DNA of 5,959 nucleotides from T1SED10-198M sp003554345 [NCBI: Candidatus Sumerlaeota bacterium] (GTDB lineage Bacteria; Sumerlaeota; T1SED10-198M), in contig PWGE01000422.1 of NCBI GenBank assembly GCA_003554345.1, positions 1-5,959 of the forward strand. The letters are read 5' to 3'. The notes under the pieces were generated by a model. The model searched no databases and was not told the origin of the DNA. It saw nothing but the letters and a program-made list of their open reading frames with translations. Positions 1 to 5,339 of the stretch are shown here, one piece after another; the first letter of the stretch is position 1, and each line of letters begins with the position of its first letter. A program made the position numbers and the translations under genes.

Positions 1-72
1 AGACGGCATCAAAGTTTAGGGAATCTTACCCCGGAAAGATATTTAAAACAATGGGAACCTGGCTTAGCATAG
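1..72 (+). CDS. C-terminal end of an integrase-type (DDE/rve) transposase, partial
   Basis: The first 72 bases read in frame from the window edge to a TAG at 70-72, giving 23 residues. They contain HQSLGNLTPERYLKQW. This matches the conserved tail of integrase-core transposases of the IS3/IS481 type, where a 'HQSLG-x-x-TPxEYL' segment follows the catalytic glutamate. The product would catalyse transposition of an insertion sequence. The catalytic DDE residues lie outside the window, so intactness cannot be judged. The right end of the element should lie shortly after the stop, but no terminal inverted repeat can be identified without the other end. It is the only plus-strand gene supported here and it points towards the minus-strand genes. 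A degenerate remnant rather than a live copy is equally possible. Confidence 0.7.
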   Translation, partial: RRHQSLGNLTPERYLKQWEPGLA

Positions 73-83
73 CGAGTCTAAAT

Positions 84-290
84 TCAATCATTACTGGTAC
101 AGTTTATCGGTCCCACTCCATCCTGAACATCCATATATAAAAATCTCTTGCTCTTTTCTTCCACAAACAATTTTTTTTCTGCTTTGCGAGCTTTGTTTTC
201 TCTGGGTTCTTTTCTCCGAAGTATTTCCTGAAACTCCGCCTCTGACGGATTTGCGATCTTTCCTTGCGTAGTTGACTTTGCGTGAGACAT
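84..290 (-). CDS. Doubtful small hypothetical protein, probably repeat-derived
   Basis: This is an ATG-to-stop frame of 68 codons. The product is very rich in Lys, Arg and Glu in its first 48 residues (e.g. RRKEPRENKARKAEKK) and has no recognisable domain, signal peptide or membrane segment. Upstream of the ATG there is only an A/G-rich run with no clear Shine-Dalgarno at a useful distance. The first codons lie inside a CTTTGCGT-type repeat copy, and the segment around 110-145 (encoding YMDVQDG) resembles another kind of dispersed intergenic sequence. Short frames of this composition are commonly produced by such repeats, so I think it is more likely non-coding than a real gene. It is recorded because it is open and someone may have annotated it. 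Confidence 0.2.
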   Translation of the reverse strand: MSHAKSTTQGKIANPSEAEFQEILRRKEPRENKARKAEKKLFVEEKSKRFLYMDVQDGVGPINCTSND

Positions 291-307
291 TCTTTTTTCT
301 GTTCTTA
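261..307. repeat. CTTTGCGT-type dispersed repeat, copy 1
   Basis: The stretch contains CCTTGCGTA, then ACTTTGCGTGAGACA, then TTTTTTCTGTT. It aligns with 344-384 over nearly its whole length, with one 4-base insertion (GTTG) and several substitutions. The unit resembles the 'tctttgcgt...ctttgcgtga' elements that occur in many copies between genes in various bacterial genomes, where they create spurious Lys/Arg-rich frames. Membership in such a genome-wide family is inferred; the window shows only two copies. Confidence 0.5.
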
Positions 308-343
308 TTCTCTCTTTTCTAAAAGGTATTTATCTTCTTGGCG

Positions 344-384
344 TCTTTGCGTAACTTTGCGTGATACAATGTATTTTCTGTTTA
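344..384. repeat. CTTTGCGT-type dispersed repeat, copy 2
   Basis: This is the second, shorter copy: TCTTTGCGTA directly followed by ACTTTGCGTGATACA and then TTTTCTGTTTA. It is preceded by TTCTTGGCG, which looks like a further degenerate unit. It lies about 80 bp from copy 1 in the same orientation. The two copies have diverged too much to be a recent duplication. Confidence 0.5.
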
Positions 385-544
385 TCCCCTCTGAAAATAA
401 AATTGTTTTGAGACGCAAAATATTGTATTTAAAAGCAAAAAAGAGGTTTTCATCTCATTATATAACAGAAACAAACAGTACACAATAAAAACTATTCAAA
501 GTATTTATGAGAAAGAAAAAAAAGCGTTTATAGAGAGAAAGAGA
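385..544. other. AT-rich non-coding stretch downstream of the 89-residue gene
   Basis: This is A/T-dominated sequence between the repeat copies and the stop of the minus-strand gene ending at 545. It includes an A8 tract at about 517-524, read as T8 on the minus strand, where transcription of the left operon would be ending. No GC-rich stem precedes that tract, so an intrinsic terminator is not supported. I see no gene in it on either strand. Confidence 0.5.
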
Positions 545-814
545 TTAATCCCCTTCTGATGAATTCTTTGCCTTGTTTTCGTGCTGCTCAAGGCGCTTTT
601 TCACCTCTTGAACATCCAGAAACACCTCTGCCGGAGGTTCGGCGGAAGAAGGACGCAAAAGCGCTTTGAAAAAGCTCTCCCGGGGGATTACATAGTAAAC
701 GTACCTTCCCCACTTCTTATAGGGATTTTCTGAGGGAATTACATATCCTCTCTTCTTGCCGAAAAGAGCTAAAATCCTGTCAAAAATATTAGGTTCCTGG
801 AATCTGATGGTCAT
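545..814 (-). CDS. Small basic hypothetical protein with paired YVIP motifs
   Basis: The protein has 89 residues and belongs to no family I recognise. Its N-terminal half is basic (FGKKRG at about residues 18-23) and has no membrane segment or signal peptide, so it is probably cytoplasmic. It contains an imperfect internal repeat: YVIPSENPYKK at about 24-34 and YVIPRESFFKA at about 41-51. The tail (about 64-89) is charged and likely helical. The ATG at 814-812 overlaps the stop of the preceding gene as ATGA. There is no good Shine-Dalgarno of its own (TAAAGA just upstream), so translation is probably coupled to the membrane protein gene. The tight linkage suggests it may act at the cytoplasmic face of that membrane protein, but this is inference only. 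Confidence 0.7.
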   Translation of the reverse strand: MTIRFQEPNIFDRILALFGKKRGYVIPSENPYKKWGRYVYYVIPRESFFKALLRPSSAEPPAEVFLDVQEVKKRLEQHENKAKNSSEGD

Positions 815-1887
815 TCTTTAATGCCATAATATTTTTCAAGCATTACTTTAAAATCTTTGAATATATCTTGATTATTCCTACTACCCAAAAGCCCCAGAAA
901 AAGCAGTTTCGTTCCGAAGTAAAGCACAATAAAAAAAGTTAAAGGGAAAATAATAATATCGAATAAATATCCGATTATAAGAATAATTGATATTTGAAAT
1001 AATTCACCTGTCTTTTCTACCAACCAGTTACTGAAACTACTCATCCATACTTGTAATTTCTCAAATTGATCCCTGGGGGATAATCTATTCCGGAGTCTCT
1101 GATGCCATGCCTCCTCATTTTCAACAGCATTTTCTTCTTCTAATTCTTCCTCCATGGTCATTCTTTCCAGTAAAGCTTGAGTGGTAAATTCTGCCCGCAT
1201 ATTTTTCAATTCCTCAAAGGCTTCTTCTCTTCTTTCTCCGGTCAAAATTCTGGAAAGATTAGAAGCCCCCCTGATTGATATAGGCAAAATTAAAATTAAT
1301 GCAATAGAAAGACTTACTATCAACAAACAAACCTTCTGTATTAAGACTTTTGTTTTTTCATGAGCTGGATACTTCCATTGAAAACAACATAAAATGAGGG
1401 CAAATATAAAGCTGCCAAATAATAACCATTGACCAACATCTTGCACTATCGGCAATAATAAGCGCATAAAAAGGAGGGTTACTGCAGCCGCTAAGCAGGT
1501 CCGCCATACTACGTTAATTGCTTTATAAACGGGTTTCACTACATCTCCTACAGTTTTACTTGTTCCTACAATAAAAGTAGCTTCTACGGAAGAACCTTTA
1601 ATTATTGCTAAGCCGGCTTTTATTCCTGTTAAAACAAGAAAAGTATCTCGAGCTTTTTCATAAGACTCTTCAAGATATTTTTCGTTTGCTTCCTCTATTC
1701 GTGACAAGCCAGCCAATTGAATACCTCTGGAAAGATGCCCGGTGGCAGAAAAAATAAGTGCAAGGACCAGCAATAGTACCACAGCAGGCTTATAAAATCG
1801 TTCGTGCTTTTGTTTTAAGGTTCGCAGACCCAGATACAAAATACAGGCTACGACAACATATAAAACGAATATGAATATTTCACTCAC
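811..1887 (-). CDS. Multi-pass membrane protein of unknown function
   Basis: The protein has 358 residues. The start is GTG at 1887-1885, chosen because AAGGGGG lies six bases upstream and the frame then opens directly into a hydrophobic helix. Likely membrane segments are at about 3-21, 34-50, 129-148, 153-171, 184-205, 297-315 and 316-335. Between helices 2 and 3 lies a soluble segment of about 75 residues with a Gly/Val-rich stretch (IIKGSSVEATFIVG, then VGDVVKPVY) ending in W128, possibly a small structured domain. Between helices 5 and 6 lies a strongly acidic region (MEEELEEENAVENEE, about 245-259) inside a predicted amphipathic or coiled-coil segment at about 215-290. No transporter signature, enzyme motif or lipobox is visible. 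It is the first gene of a two-gene operon and overlaps the next by 4 nt. Its DNA is more AT-rich than the ATPase gene upstream. The function is unknown. Confidence 0.85.
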   Translation of the reverse strand: MSEIFIFVLYVVVACILYLGLRTLKQKHERFYKPAVVLLLVLALIFSATGHLSRGIQLAGLSRIEEANEKYLEESYEKARDTFLVLTGIKAGLAIIKGSSVEATFIVGTSKTVGDVVKPVYKAINVVWRTCLAAAVTLLFMRLLLPIVQDVGQWLLFGSFIFALILCCFQWKYPAHEKTKVLIQKVCLLIVSLSIALILILPISIRGASNLSRILTGERREEAFEELKNMRAEFTTQALLERMTMEEELEEENAVENEEAWHQRLRNRLSPRDQFEKLQVWMSSFSNWLVEKTGELFQISIILIIGYLFDIIIFPLTFFIVLYFGTKLLFLGLLGSRNNQDIFKDFKVMLEKYYGIKE

Positions 1888-1893
1888 TTCTAA

Positions 1894-1900
1894 CCCCCTT
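1894..1900 (-). promoter_or_regulatory. Ribosome binding site for the membrane protein gene
   Basis: AAGGGGG on the minus strand ends six bases before the GTG at 1887. It supports the non-ATG start; no competing in-frame ATG with a comparable site is seen nearby. Confidence 0.55.
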
Positions 1901-1939
1901 CTTTTCTAAAGTTAAAGAGTTAAATTTTTCTTAATCGTA

Positions 1940-1968
1940 ATTATAATACAACTTTTATACTTTTCCAA
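1940..1968 (-). promoter_or_regulatory. Sigma70-like promoter for the membrane protein operon
   Basis: On the minus strand TTGGAA (1968-1963) is followed after exactly 17 bases by TATAAT (1945-1940), a perfect -10 box with optimal spacing and a -35 matching at four of six positions. Transcription would start near 1933 and give a leader of about 45 nt to the GTG at 1887. The sequence is AT-rich, so chance matches are more likely than usual. The combined match and its position directly before an operon nevertheless make it a good candidate. Confidence 0.6.
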
Positions 1969-2025
1969 AAAACCATTGCTTAAATTATAAAATAAGATAT
2001 TTATTGGTGTGGATTTTTAATGACA

Positions 2026-2166
2026 TCAATCTATTTTTGTATACTTTTTTTTCTGAGAAATATTTGTTCTGCTATTTAATTTTGCACGTATCTCATCCGG
2101 TAATTTTGCAAATATTTTCTTTATATTGAGTGTTTTTTTGCCTTATTTTTTTAATCTGTTTTCCAT
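2026..2166 (-). pseudogene. Possible degraded small ORF with one in-frame stop
   Basis: Read on the minus strand from an ATG at 2166-2164, the frame gives MENRLKK, then a TAA at 2145-2143, then 38 more in-frame codons to a TGA at 2028-2026. The second part includes IFAKLPDEIRAKLNSRT, which has the composition of a real helical protein and not of random AT-rich DNA. No ATG, GTG or TTG lies between the TAA and this part, so as read it needs either the original sense codon at 2145-2143 or a start upstream of the stop. The 10-bp direct repeat in the DNA corresponds to the two AKL tripeptides. I do not recognise a family. Chance is a serious alternative for so short a frame. Confidence 0.25.
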
Positions 2167-2279
2167 TAATTTATTTCTGCCCTGTAAACTTCTTGACAAA
2201 GTGACTGATAGCAAGGAAAGCTTTAACTTTCCCTTAAGACTATAGAGTTATAAGAATGAGACGTAAGGAAGTGTGGCTT

Positions 2280-3488
2280 TTATTCCGCAGGATGGTCAAT
2301 CAAAAGGAGCAGGGCGTCGTTCAGAAAGATTTCGCCCTTTTCAACAAGATTGAGAAGTTTTTGATTCCAGCCGGCAAGATATTTTTCCTGGACGTGTTTC
2401 TGGAGATGGCTGTAGTCAGTTTTCTGGAGAAACATGGTTTTAAGTTCTTCCTCCAGGGGAACTACCTGGAAAACAGCAAGACGGGATGCAATGCCGGTAT
2501 AGTAGCACTTCTCACAACCCTGTGCTGTATAATGAACATCTATGGAGCAAGCCAGTCCCCCTTTAATCGCCACTTTATCCTGTCGCCTGCAGTGAGGACA
2601 TGGCTTACGAAGCAGGCGTTGATGCACAATACCTTTTAAAACAGAGGCAATCATAAGGGGATCTATTCCCAGGTTCATAAGGCGAAAAAGTACTGCTGCC
2701 GGAGATTGTCCATGGAAAGTAGCCAGCAGAAAATGACCGCTTAGAGCTGCCTGAAATGCCGCATAGGCAGTGGAAGCATCACGGATTTCTCCCAGCATGA
2801 TAACATCCGGATCCTGACGCAGGATACTTTTTAATCCTTCGTAATAGGAAAAACCTTTATCCTCTTTTACCTGGCACTGGTTTAAAGAGGGCATGTCATA
2901 CTCCACCGGGTCTTCCAGGGTAAAGATATTAAGCCGCTCTCCGTGGTATTGATACAGATGTTGAAGGATGGCATACATGGAAGTGGTTTTTCCACTACTG
3001 CTGGGACCGGAAAAAATAATCATTCCTTCTTTTGCCTGAGCCCAGCGTTTCAGGGTATTTTTCTCTTCCGTAAACAAACCCAGTTCATCAAGGGTGAGCA
3101 GCTGCTTTTTCTGAGGAAATCTGACGGCCACCTTTTCCCCGTGCAGTGTGGGCAGAAAAGCCACCCGCAGGTCTATCGCTCTGTCTTCATATTCAAACCT
3201 GATTCTCCCATCCTGCACCTGGTGGCGCTCATACTGAGGAAGATGCGCCAGAACCTTCAGACGCCCGGTAATGAGCGGTTCACGTTCTTTTTCCAGGGTG
3301 GCTATGGGATAAAGCTCTCCATTCTTGCGTACTTTTACAATAAGAAAATCTTTCCCTGGCACAAAATGCAGGTCGGTTATTTCCATTTCCACGCATTCCT
3401 CAAAAAGTTCCTGCAAAAAGTGAACGGCATAATCATCACGCGGCCGGGCGGCTGCTTTATCCAGCAGAGGTGTGAAAAGGTCCTTCAT
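2280..3488 (-). CDS. GspE/PilB-family secretion or pilus assembly ATPase, short form
   Basis: A hexameric cytoplasmic ATPase of this family powers pseudopilus or pilus polymerisation. The 402-residue product shows the N2-type domain at about 36-125 (DLHF, VQDGRI, IDLRV, GEKVAVRF). The core follows: Walker A GPSSSGKTT (161-169), Asp box TLEDPVEY (190-197), Walker B with DPDVIMLGEIRD (226-237; E234 the likely catalytic base), a His box with H259, and a zinc-type tetracysteine C297/C300/C325/C328. GspE and PilB usually exceed 500 residues. The N-terminal N1E/MshEN domain that docks to GspL or similar partners is missing, as in compact ComGA-like forms. The His box reads FHGQS where HTN is usual. 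The tetracysteine argues for GspE/PilB over the retraction ATPase PilT. The ATG overlaps the anti-sigma stop as ATGA, so it is translated with the sigma/anti-sigma pair. GspE versus PilB cannot be settled here. Confidence 0.93.
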   Translation of the reverse strand: MKDLFTPLLDKAAARPRDDYAVHFLQELFEECVEMEITDLHFVPGKDFLIVKVRKNGELYPIATLEKEREPLITGRLKVLAHLPQYERHQVQDGRIRFEYEDRAIDLRVAFLPTLHGEKVAVRFPQKKQLLTLDELGLFTEEKNTLKRWAQAKEGMIIFSGPSSSGKTTSMYAILQHLYQYHGERLNIFTLEDPVEYDMPSLNQCQVKEDKGFSYYEGLKSILRQDPDVIMLGEIRDASTAYAAFQAALSGHFLLATFHGQSPAAVLFRLMNLGIDPLMIASVLKGIVHQRLLRKPCPHCRRQDKVAIKGGLACSIDVHYTAQGCEKCYYTGIASRLAVFQVVPLEEELKTMFLQKTDYSHLQKHVQEKYLAGWNQKLLNLVEKGEIFLNDALLLLIDHPAE

Positions 3489-3991
3489 AATCTTCCATTG
3501 CCCTCCTCAAATAAAAGAAAATAGTACTTTTCAAATTCCTCTTCTTGCTCATACCTGCTGTAAAACCAGAGGGGCGAGAGTAATCTGTTTTCATGGTTCG
3601 GTGAACTCCAGGTAACCTGCCGCAGCTGGGCGGAAAAATTCCATATAAACGTCACAAAAAGCAGGCACATGATTGAAAATACAGCCAGAGCCGCCGAGAC
3701 CTTCAGGCAATAGCCCACGTTGCTTCCCCATTCCTTAAAGCGACTTTTCCAGTAGTTGATAGATGATATTTTTTTGAATGGATTTATTTTCGTATACTGC
3801 AGTTTTTGCTCCTTAAGTTCAGAAAAAAAGCTGTTCAGATTTTGATCAAGTTTTAAGAAGCTTTCATACTCCTTGCAACAGTGACCGCATTTTCTCAGAT
3901 GAGCATGGAGCTCTTCTTTTTCCGCGCTGGTATTTTCCCTGTCGATCTCAGCCTGAATGAGTTCCTGGTAATAGCAGCAATTATTCATCAT
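3485..3991 (-). CDS. ZAS-type membrane anti-sigma factor
   Basis: This is the presumed antagonist of the sigma factor encoded just upstream. The 168-residue protein has an N-terminal cytoplasmic zinc-binding anti-sigma motif: H31-x3-C35-x2-C38, with C39 adjacent and C5/C6 near the N-terminus as possible further ligands. A soluble linker runs to about residue 95. One membrane helix follows at about 97-117, then a periplasmic tail of only about 50 residues that is aromatic and acidic (e.g. EQEEEFEKYYF) and has no recognised sensor domain. In the family, the N-terminal domain holds the sigma factor and a signal releases it. The start is ATG at 3991, overlapping the sigma stop as ATGA. AAGGAG at 3996-4001 sits 4 nt from the first Met and 7 nt from the second, so the second Met may be the true start. 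It overlaps the ATPase gene by 4 nt. Confidence 0.88.
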   Translation of the reverse strand: MMNNCCYYQELIQAEIDRENTSAEKEELHAHLRKCGHCCKEYESFLKLDQNLNSFFSELKEQKLQYTKINPFKKISSINYWKSRFKEWGSNVGYCLKVSAALAVFSIMCLLFVTFIWNFSAQLRQVTWSSPNHENRLLSPLWFYSRYEQEEEFEKYYFLLFEEGNGRL

Positions 3992-4512
3992 TGTTCTCCT
4001 TCCATGGTATTTCGCAGTATCTTCCTGGCTTCAAAGAGTCTTGATCGCACAGTACTGATATGAATTCGTAACAGATCGCTTATTTCCTTATAAGAATAGC
4101 CGTCAAGATATTTCAGCACCACCACCTGCTGATACATCTCCGGTAAAAGGGAAATTTTTGTAGCAATATCAGACGTAACTTCAGGTGGTCTGCTGGTCTC
4201 CAACAGCTCTTCCCTCAGAGGAAGGTGCAAGTGATGTCTGCGCCCATATTCACGGATAACATTCAGGGCTATACCACATAACCAGGCGTACATTCTCTCG
4301 GGGTTTTTTAAAGAGGAAATATTTTTATACGCCCGGTACATCGTTTCCTGGAAAACATCTTCTACGTTACCTGCAAAAAAAGATTTGTAAGTTATATAAC
4401 TTAAAAGTGGTTTTTGGTAACGCTCTACCACAATCTGAAAACCTTTCTGCGGATGTTCTAATAAAAGCTGGTAAAGTTGCTGCAAAGACATGGTACGATA
4501 ATACATTCTCAT
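3988..4512 (-). CDS. ECF-type RNA polymerase sigma factor
   Basis: The product has 174 residues, typical for an ECF sigma factor. Region 2 spans about 25-92, including the region 2.2-like VEDVFQETMYRAYKN (about 50-64) and the 2.4 portion ending in WLCGIALNVIREYGRR. Region 4 spans about 118-168, with LPEMYQQVVVLKYLDGYSYK and a helix-turn-helix ending in STVRSRLFEARKIL. There is no region 1.1 or region 3, as expected. It would direct RNA polymerase to a specific promoter set once freed from the anti-sigma factor overlapped immediately downstream (ATGA). AAGGAAG just upstream supports the ATG at 4512; in-frame Met3 and Met8 are alternatives that would not affect the domains. The linkage to an assembly ATPase and pseudopilins suggests that these genes are among its targets, which is inference. 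Confidence 0.95.
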   Translation of the reverse strand: MRMYYRTMSLQQLYQLLLEHPQKGFQIVVERYQKPLLSYITYKSFFAGNVEDVFQETMYRAYKNISSLKNPERMYAWLCGIALNVIREYGRRHHLHLPLREELLETSRPPEVTSDIATKISLLPEMYQQVVVLKYLDGYSYKEISDLLRIHISTVRSRLFEARKILRNTMEGEQ

Positions 4513-4578
4513 ATCTTCCTTGATATGTCTTTCAAACGTACCTGAAAGTACATTTCCTGTTCATCGGTTCCTCTTATC

Positions 4579-4607
4579 ATTGTACTCTTTTTTTTATAAA
4601 ATGACTA
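4579..4607 (-). promoter_or_regulatory. Sigma70-like promoter before the sigma factor gene
   Basis: On the minus strand TAGTCA (4607-4602) is followed after 17 bases by TACAAT (4584-4579). The -10 matches consensus at five of six positions and the -35 at four of six. The spacer contains an A8 run. The -35 overlaps the TAG stop of the GspG-like gene. Transcription would start near 4572, leaving a leader of about 60 nt. This would let the sigma/anti-sigma/ATPase unit be transcribed separately from the pseudopilin genes. Confidence 0.5.
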
Positions 4608-5339
4608 AGGTCCTTTTATAATCAAATCTCCGGGGCTTACAGTCCCATTGGTTGGATCGTACAACACTTCCTGAATGTCGGCGGAAAGATCCAGATAATC
4701 GAATTGCATATTGGGTCCCTGGCTCACTATTTTATACGTATGATCAATTTTCTCTCTGTCTTCATACACAGAAGGAAGGTGGTAATACCAGTAGTAAGAA
4801 GGAGGATGTCTCGAACCAAATTCATCTTTAAAAGGGCGTCCCATACCGTGAAGATAATCAACAGGTTCTTTGAGAATCTCCCAGTCGATTGGCTCATAAT
4901 TGCCGGGAAAATGCCGGGAAGATACCCCCTTGTAAGCGGCTTTTTGTACCAGGTTTGCATGGTCCCCTTCTGGTATGGGAGTTTCAATGTCATAGGATAC
5001 ATGAGGACGATGTATCCTCGGCTGATGAGGATGCCTTGATATTTCAGGATATTCTTCGTAGCGTTCTTCTCTTTCCTCCTGAATCTCCTGTATTTCTCTT
5101 CCGATTTCTTCGAGGTCATATATTTCTGTATATTTGCTCGGCGGATACTGACGATGGTCAATAGCATAGCTTTCCAGCCCCAGGCTGATGGTATGCATAT
5201 CCATATAAGCTCGAGTTATCTTAGCGTTGGTCTGAGCGCGTAAAAAATTGGGTATCGATATTGCTGCCAATATGGACACTATCAACATTATGAACATTAA
5301 TTCTATAAAGGTGAAACCGCTCTTTTCTTTCTTTTTCAT
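4605..5339 (-). CDS. GspG-like type II secretion pseudopilin with charged insert
   Basis: This is a prepilin-type protein expected to be cleaved and N-methylated by a prepilin peptidase and assembled into a pseudopilus by the ATPase encoded downstream. The leader MKKKEKSG ends at G8; cleavage before F9 puts the conserved glutamate at mature position 5 (E13), followed by a hydrophobic helix to about residue 30. MHTISLGLESYAIDHRQYPP at about 48-67 and the C-terminal YKIVSQGPN (202-210) and DPTNGTVSPGD (228-238) are typical of the GspG-like proteins of less studied phyla. Length is 244 residues, against roughly 140 for classical GspG. The extra length is a Glu/Arg-rich segment (about 76-99) followed by a His/Arg/Pro-rich one (about 102-113). 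The start overlaps the preceding gene as ATGA. It is probably one of the pseudopilus subunits, major or minor. Confidence 0.9.
   Translation of the reverse strand: MKKKEKSGFTFIELMFIMLIVSILAAISIPNFLRAQTNAKITRAYMDMHTISLGLESYAIDHRQYPPSKYTEIYDLEEIGREIQEIQEEREERYEEYPEISRHPHQPRIHRPHVSYDIETPIPEGDHANLVQKAAYKGVSSRHFPGNYEPIDWEILKEPVDYLHGMGRPFKDEFGSRHPPSYYWYYHLPSVYEDREKIDHTYKIVSQGPNMQFDYLDLSADIQEVLYDPTNGTVSPGDLIIKGP
4994..5018. repeat. Perfect 9-bp inverted repeat inside the GspG-like gene
   Basis: AGGATACAT at 4994-5002 and ATGTATCCT at 5010-5018 are exact reverse complements separated by seven bases. On the minus-strand message this is a 9-bp stem with loop CGTCCTC. It lies in the part of the gene encoding RIHRPHVS, within the unusual insert. 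It has no following U-tract, so it is not a terminator. Confidence 0.8.

Larger units (their letters stand above)
1888..2279. other. AT-rich intergenic spacer between the ATPase gene and the membrane protein operon
   Basis: This spacer of about 390 bp is clearly richer in A/T than the flanking genes. It holds the ribosome site and promoter given separately near its low-coordinate end, and the interrupted small frame at 2026-2166. It also contains a 10-bp direct repeat TAATTTTGCA at 2077-2086 and 2101-2110, with an AAATATTT next to or near each copy. A small inverted repeat GGAAAG/CTTTCC at 2215-2232 lies about 50 bp downstream of the ATPase stop. No convincing terminator, structured RNA or intact gene is seen. 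Confidence 0.6.

Noticed and set aside
249-384. Repeated TTTGCGT words as a CRISPR array
   Set aside because: Units are short, irregularly spaced and diverged, with no spacer-like uniform lengths.
282-488. Plus-strand frame of 68 codons across the repeat region
   Set aside because: Its content (RYLSSWRLCVTLRDT) is the translated repeat, without a ribosome site or domain.
517-524. T8 tract on the minus strand after the 89-residue gene, as intrinsic terminator
   Set aside because: No GC-rich stem precedes it.
2193-2221. Perfect TTGACA at 2193-2198 on the plus strand as a promoter
   Set aside because: The hexamer 17 bases later is GAAAGC, with no acceptable -10 nearby and no plus-strand gene downstream.
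2215-2232. Inverted repeat GGAAAG/CTTTCC with a 6-base loop downstream of the ATPase gene, as terminator
   Set aside because: The stem has only six pairs and is not followed by a U-tract on the minus strand.
2943-3524. Long plus-strand frame antisense to the ATPase gene
   Set aside because: The minus strand has all ATPase motifs over the same interval; the plus frame has low-information composition and no family motif.
4727-5167. Alternative minus-strand frame of 146 codons inside the GspG-like gene
   Set aside because: The overlapping frame has the prepilin signal and GspG C-terminal motifs; this one has no recognisable features.
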